Made by a program: the position numbers and the translations under genes
The notes under the pieces: generated by a model
Databases searched by the model: none
Told to the model about the DNA's origin: nothing
What the model saw: the letters and a program-made list of their open reading frames with translations, nothing else
NCBI GenBank assembly: GCA_023101725.1
Contig: JALJCO010000054.1
Coordinates: 124,001 to 188,000 of the forward strand
Reading direction: 5' to 3'
Source of the DNA: Atherinomorus stipes
Lineage: Eukaryota > Chordata > Actinopteri > Atheriniformes > Atherinidae
DNA: 64,000 nucleotides
Shown here: piece after piece, positions 1-64,000 of the stretch
Layout of the letters: each line of letters begins with the position of its first letter
Position numbering within the stretch: the first letter of the stretch is position 1

Positions 1-3000
1 ATACTGCATGTACACTCATGTTCTACATTTTCAGTCATTATTTCAACAATTAAGGCTGATTTCTTCTGCAGAGTTTAGTACTATGCAAAGGTTTGTGCAG
101 TCTTTGACTTTTTTGCACCTTTTAATGTGCTACAGAAAATGTGACTTTTGCATATTTGTCTATAATCCACACACAGCTCTCCGTTCCAGCCAAAATTTGA
201 AATAAAATACCTTGGAAAAGCAAGCTTTATTCCGTGTCAATAATTGTATATCAGATTCTGCATCATGTTCCCACACTTGATCTTCAGCACCTGCTCCCAG
301 TTACAGTAAGTTCTAGGATGGAGGCTAATCCTAAGCTCCTCCTGTTGAAGTGCCCAAAGCTGTCGACACTCAACTCTAGTGTTAATATTTTTTAAATGTT
401 CTGAGTAAAACTGAGATTTAGACATTGAATTTCCCATTAGAAAAAAATCTGTGAGTTAAATATCAGAAGTTAACTCTTGAATTTATGAGCCCATGAGCAG
501 ACCAAGTTGAGGTCATGATGCTGAAGGTTGTTTGTGTTTTTGTTTGTTTTTTGAGACAGACATGGAAGAGAAGTCCTTAATGTTATGTGGGCTCTCTTAT
601 GTCTGTTCAACCAGCTGATATGTTGTCCACTGTGAGATATGGGGGGAATTTTCCATACATCATGTGTCAAACAAGCGAAAAGAAAATCCACATTTCCTGC
701 GATTATTTTGCAGGGCATAATACAAATCTGTACATTCTTAATAAGATAATGACTAAGTTACACATTTGAATATGAAATTTTATGATTTTTACTTATATAA
801 AAGAAAAAGAGCAATCACCATACTGCGAATACTCAGCAGGGTAAATTTGCTCATCGTATATATTCAACAAAAAATTTACCTTTTTTTGCCTGTATGGTTT
901 TATCGTGTCGAAATGGTTCATTTCCAGGTGAAAGATAAGTATTAACGTGTTCATGTTCAATGCAGCTTTATTACCCTACTGTACTAAAGAACTGTTACTT
1001 TATAAAATGAAAAAAAGAAATAATTTGCACATATACTTTACTGATACATCATTTTCTGTTCTTCATGTGTATCTGTTTGTCTTAGATTTCTGCTCCCAGT
1101 CCTTCCTGTTTGGCTCACAGTGACCTTCTCTCTGACCGCAGGTCATCCTGAGCGCTCTGGTAAACAGGAAGAGGTTATTTTCTAGAAGTAACTGCTTTAA
1201 AAACAACACTTGCAGAAAACAGAATGCACACTTTTCTGTATGTGTGCATTTTAGGGAAAGCTGCATGTAGAGAGTTGATGGGGTGAGAGATTTGGTGTTT
1301 CGGAGTTCAGCATAGAGCTGCTGCTCCTCTGAATCGAGAGGAGCCTTGTGACTAGGATGCTTCCTGGTAAGATTTTCTAGGTATGTCTCATCAGGAGGAG
1401 GCCCAGACCCAGAACACGCTGGATGGACTTTGTCATTCAGCTGGCCAGAAATAGACAGATAGTTCTTGGGATTTTTGTCTTAATTTTGTGTGCACTTCTG
1501 TATAAAGCACGATTTTATATGTTGAAAAAAATGAGATGAAGTCAGTAAATATCCTGCGTTAACTCAAGTTTTCATCTGACTGATTAAAAATTCAGCTGCT
1601 TTTCATCATGCTTTGGACATGAGAATGTATCATCTTGGACTTCCAACAGTTATGTAGAAAAGCATTCATTTATCACCTCATTCATCTACTAACTAGTTTT
1701 TTTTTAATATTTCAAACAATTCTCTTCTGATCTGAATTATCAGCATGTTGACACCCGTAGAGCCCACTGGACCGCTTTTACCCTGCCCAAACTGTCCGAT
1801 TATTCACGTACACAGACTGAATATCCCCAACATCGAATTAGTCATAAAAGAAACACACAAAGCCCAAAAATGTCAGTAAAAATATGATTTCATTCATAAT
1901 ATATACAAAATACAATTTATGTACTAAAATGTACACACTCAAGATTCATCAAGCCTGGCCAGTGTTTACGTTCAGTGAAAACAAAATTCACACTGATAAT
2001 CATCCATTTTGGAAAAATAAAGGAGAAAAGTACTCGCTCACAGAAATGTAAACATACTTAGTGATCCATATTTACAGAAATACGAACAAGCTCTGGAGAG
2101 GATGAGAGGGAGACACATACACATACACACACACACAGCAGCCATTTCTCTCCTCCCCACTCGTCTGGCCTTGTCTGTGTTAATAAGTGTGTGCAAACAC
2201 ATACCAGTGATTTACTGAATAGCTTATTTGACACGAAGTAAAGGTGGAGACGACGCATGTCAATGCACACAACATACAGTCAAATGCTAGAGTAAGTACC
2301 AGTGGTCACAAAAACAAGCTGTTTCATTGAAGAAGATGAAGATTTGGTTCGCTGTTTCCGTCTGAGCCGCTGTCTTTGGGTTGTAGTGAATGAGGAAACC
2401 ACTTCTTTTAGTGAGCAAGTACTGGATTAAACTTCTAAAGAAGCCAAGTGATTATTTCAGACAGATTACGGTGGTCAGGACTGAAATAAAAGGAAGTTAT
2501 TCATTAAGTGAATACTGTTAAGCTGGTACAAATAGTAACATCTCCCTTAGGAAAAAACAAAACAAAGAAACACATAAATACTCATCTTCATTGCAGAATC
2601 CTTCAAAAATAGCAATAACTTTATATTTAGATATATATTTATCACTAGCATCTATTTTCAATGATTTCTACAGTTAAACATGAGAAAAAATAATGTTTCT
2701 GTTACTTTAAAACTTTCAATGCTAGAAATAAATTATTGGCAAAATAAGAGTGAATCAGGTTATTTGTGCGCGTGTGGTTTTGTCCGGAGAAACATTCTGC
2801 CTTGAGAGTTGAGGTCTGGCGGAGAAGCAGTTTGCAGGTGAAGCAGGTTGCTTTGAACCTGTTGCAGGTGGGCTACTGTCTGTGGGTATTGGGGAGGGAA
2901 ACCCCTTGCAATGTCTGGCAGAGCTAATTAACGTGCCTTCAGGTGGATCGTTCCCACAGCAGCATCAGAAGGAATATGCCACCTTTTCTTGTCAGTGAGA

Positions 3001-3045
3001 CGTGTCTGACTGATCACCGGTCTTCTCTTAGTCTCTTATTAAATC
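1..3045 (-). other. fam13a 3' UTR and downstream flank
   Basis: No convincing coding frame is present on either strand. The first part next to the stop codon (from 3045 downward) must be fam13a 3' UTR. On the minus strand a canonical AATAAA occurs at 967-972, and an ATTAAA-like signal near 1696, so the UTR end cannot be fixed. There is a short CA repeat at about 2115-2140. The region is AT-rich and shows no recognisable transposon. Confidence 0.5.
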
Positions 3046-62110
<59,065 letters not shown>

Positions 62111-62721
62111 CTGCAGGGAGAACAGAGAGCAGAAATTAGCTGCCAACCATATGGGCACCAGGGCTAGCATCAGGTGCGTACGCAGTCATGGTGAGGGTGA
62201 CTCTGTGAATTAAATGGACGCATGTCCTTTGCAGTCACACTGTTATGCTCTCAGAGTACAGTGTGTGCTGAGGGCTAAAGGGAAGGGAAGTGGGAGGGCT
62301 AACAGCATGGGTTGCTACCACAAATTTGTGGTTGCTAGGCAACACCACGAGTTAAAGCACCTATCAGGGAAGCATACACCTGCACAAATAGAAATTAATG
62401 CACATTTAAACAAACACAGATGTTCAGGAGAAGTGAGATATGTTTAGCTCTCATGAATATTAATCTGAGTGGATAACAGATTAGAGAGGTGTGCAGCAAG
62501 AGCTACAATCATCACTTTCCCAAGTGTACCAGTAACAGTTAAAATAGGATCACACTTTCATAAAGTCTGCAGTTTTTTTTACATAATGTCGCTGTTGGGT
62601 ACAAACCTCCTATCTCCATTTTACATTATTAAAAAACCCTCTACTACTTCATGTGAGCTTGATTTGGTGAAAATATTCAGAAAGTTAACACATAAATTAA
62701 TACAATCAAATATATAACTTT

Positions 62722-62765
<44 letters not shown>

Positions 62766-64000
62766 TTAATGTTAAAAACTCAATCCAAAGTTTGATGATG
62801 ATGTGTCCAGGTTTTACAAAACCACATGTTTTTTGTCACTTCCTGAAAAATAACCGTTTTGGACACAGGAGGTTTGCATCCAACAGCGGCGATAACTTTT
62901 TATTGCTAACTTTTAAATAGAAAATGTATTATTTCAAAGCCTTACTTAGGTACATTCTGCAAGAAATGTTCTGTTTACCAAACTGAGCCTGTTTCCTAGA
63001 AGGCCTAAGTATAGGCCTCAGTGATTGTACAGGGTAGATTAGCACAATGCAATCATAATTTTCATCCTGTGAGCTCCTTATTCACACGGAGTATTTAACT
63101 GCAGTACAATGCACATCGGCCTCTGTTTATTCAGTGCTGTGACTGGTGAGATCCACAGACAGTGGCAGGTTTCAAACCCCACAGGAAGAGGAAAAGACTT
63201 CTTGCATTTCTGAGCAGATTGGGAATGAGCTTTAATGTTAGTCGCCATAGCTACACCATGTGACATATAACCAGTCCAGAGTTCACTTCAAACAAGTAAG
63301 CTGACACACAGTGAAATGACAGCCTCAGCTATAATCTGGCAATTATTTAGTCTGCAGTCATTTTCTGGGCTGAGATGGCAGAAGGAGAGGTTGAAGATGT
63401 ACCACTAGTTTTATCCTCTTTGTAACTGAGTGGGCACAGTCATGTGCTGCAGTCGGATCAGCTGATTAAAACCCACCTCACAGATGGTGCCAAGCTGGAT
63501 AAAGAGACAAAATCTTTAACAAAACAGATGCTCTCACACTGTTAATATAGCATGCATCCACACACAAATGAGCATGTGGGAAGCCTTTAGAGGCTGATAT
63601 GTGCAAGCGGTGCTCAGCTAGGACATCTGGCAGCTGCCTCATTATAATCAGCAGCACCTACCAGGTGAATCTGAAGTGGTTATTAATTAAGTACTCTTGG
63701 ATTTTTAGTCTGACTACATGGTGCTTTAAAAGCTCCTTGAAGTATACCAGTGTTTAATTACGCTAAACTGGCACAAAAGTACATCACTTTATGTAATAGA
63801 CTTTTCTATAGATGTGTGGAGATTTTAGTTAGAGATAAGGTACAGATAAGATATTTGGATAACTACAAACAAAAATATGATAGTGCCTCATAAAAGGGAG
63901 CATCTGAAATTCTGAAGTTTTGATTGTACATTTGAGGAGAAATTATCTCCATAACTGTTTCTACTCCTCAAGTCTGGCATGTCCTGCTGATGAAAAGGTT
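62111..64000 (-). other. upstream intron of fam13a, reaching the window edge
   Basis: No first exon was found here: no ATG-containing frame ends in a phase-0 donor resembling the short FAM13A amino terminus, and CpG is low, so the main promoter is elsewhere. The stretch contains a 36-base A run bracketed by 12-bp direct repeats (62716-62773). Confidence 0.65.
62716..62773. repeat. poly(A) run between 12-bp direct repeats
   Basis: AACTTTAATGTT at 62716-62727 is repeated at 62762-62773, with about 36 A residues between. This is the layout of a target-site duplication around a pure poly(A) insertion, but slippage or an assembly effect would look similar. Confidence 0.6.

Overview
The window is vertebrate, almost certainly teleost fish, nuclear DNA. 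The evidence is one multi-exon gene with GT-AG introns spread over about 59 kb, plus the fish-typical repeat set in its introns: Tc1-like transposons, L2-type LINE tails, a tRNA-derived SINE, TTAA- and TA-flanked MITEs, and many simple repeats. No prokaryotic features, CRISPR arrays or rRNA/tRNA genes are seen, and I cannot name the species.

The only protein-coding gene I can support is on the minus strand: the fish orthologue of FAM13A (family with sequence similarity 13 member A, a RhoGAP-domain protein). I reconstructed 20 coding exons from 62110 down to a TGA at 3046-3048. Every exon-exon phase is compatible, and the total is 3,024 nt (1,007 codons plus stop). The human long isoform is about 1,020 residues, so only a short first coding exon (roughly 10 residues) and the main promoter should lie beyond position 64000. 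Window exons 1-4 (62110-52698) encode the RhoGAP domain with its arginine finger. Exons 5-9 (49633-22028) encode the variable linker and the conserved ERTIRSAVEQHLF-type block. Exons 10-20 (10538-3046) encode the FAM13 carboxy-terminal half with its coiled-coil segments. The spacing is uneven: the last 11 exons are packed into about 7.5 kb, while earlier introns reach 11.5 and 20 kb.

Layout from left to right: 1-3045 is 3' UTR and flank; 3046-10538 is the exon-dense 3' half; about 10040-10760 is a CpG-rich, promoter-like stretch around exon 10; 10539-22027 is a repeat-poor intron; 22028-23236 holds exons 8-9; 23237-43373 is a 20 kb intron and transposon graveyard with two nested insertions whose host sequence can be recognised; 43374-54745 holds exons 3-7; 54746-59962 is an intron with a Tc1-like element, a SINE with a long AAAAG repeat, a second Tc1 relic and a LINE tail; 59963-62110 holds exons 1-2; 62111-64000 is the upstream intron.

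The observations most worth checking are an orphan exon-like open frame in the 20 kb intron (25735-25864), a possible 30-nt microexon (52619-52648), an internal CpG-rich promoter candidate, a nested MITE whose empty site is preserved in a neighbouring repeat copy, a MITE splitting an L2 LINE, and a poly(A) run bracketed by 12-bp direct repeats. I found no convincing sign of an undescribed biological system; this is mostly a well-preserved gene in a repeat-rich background.
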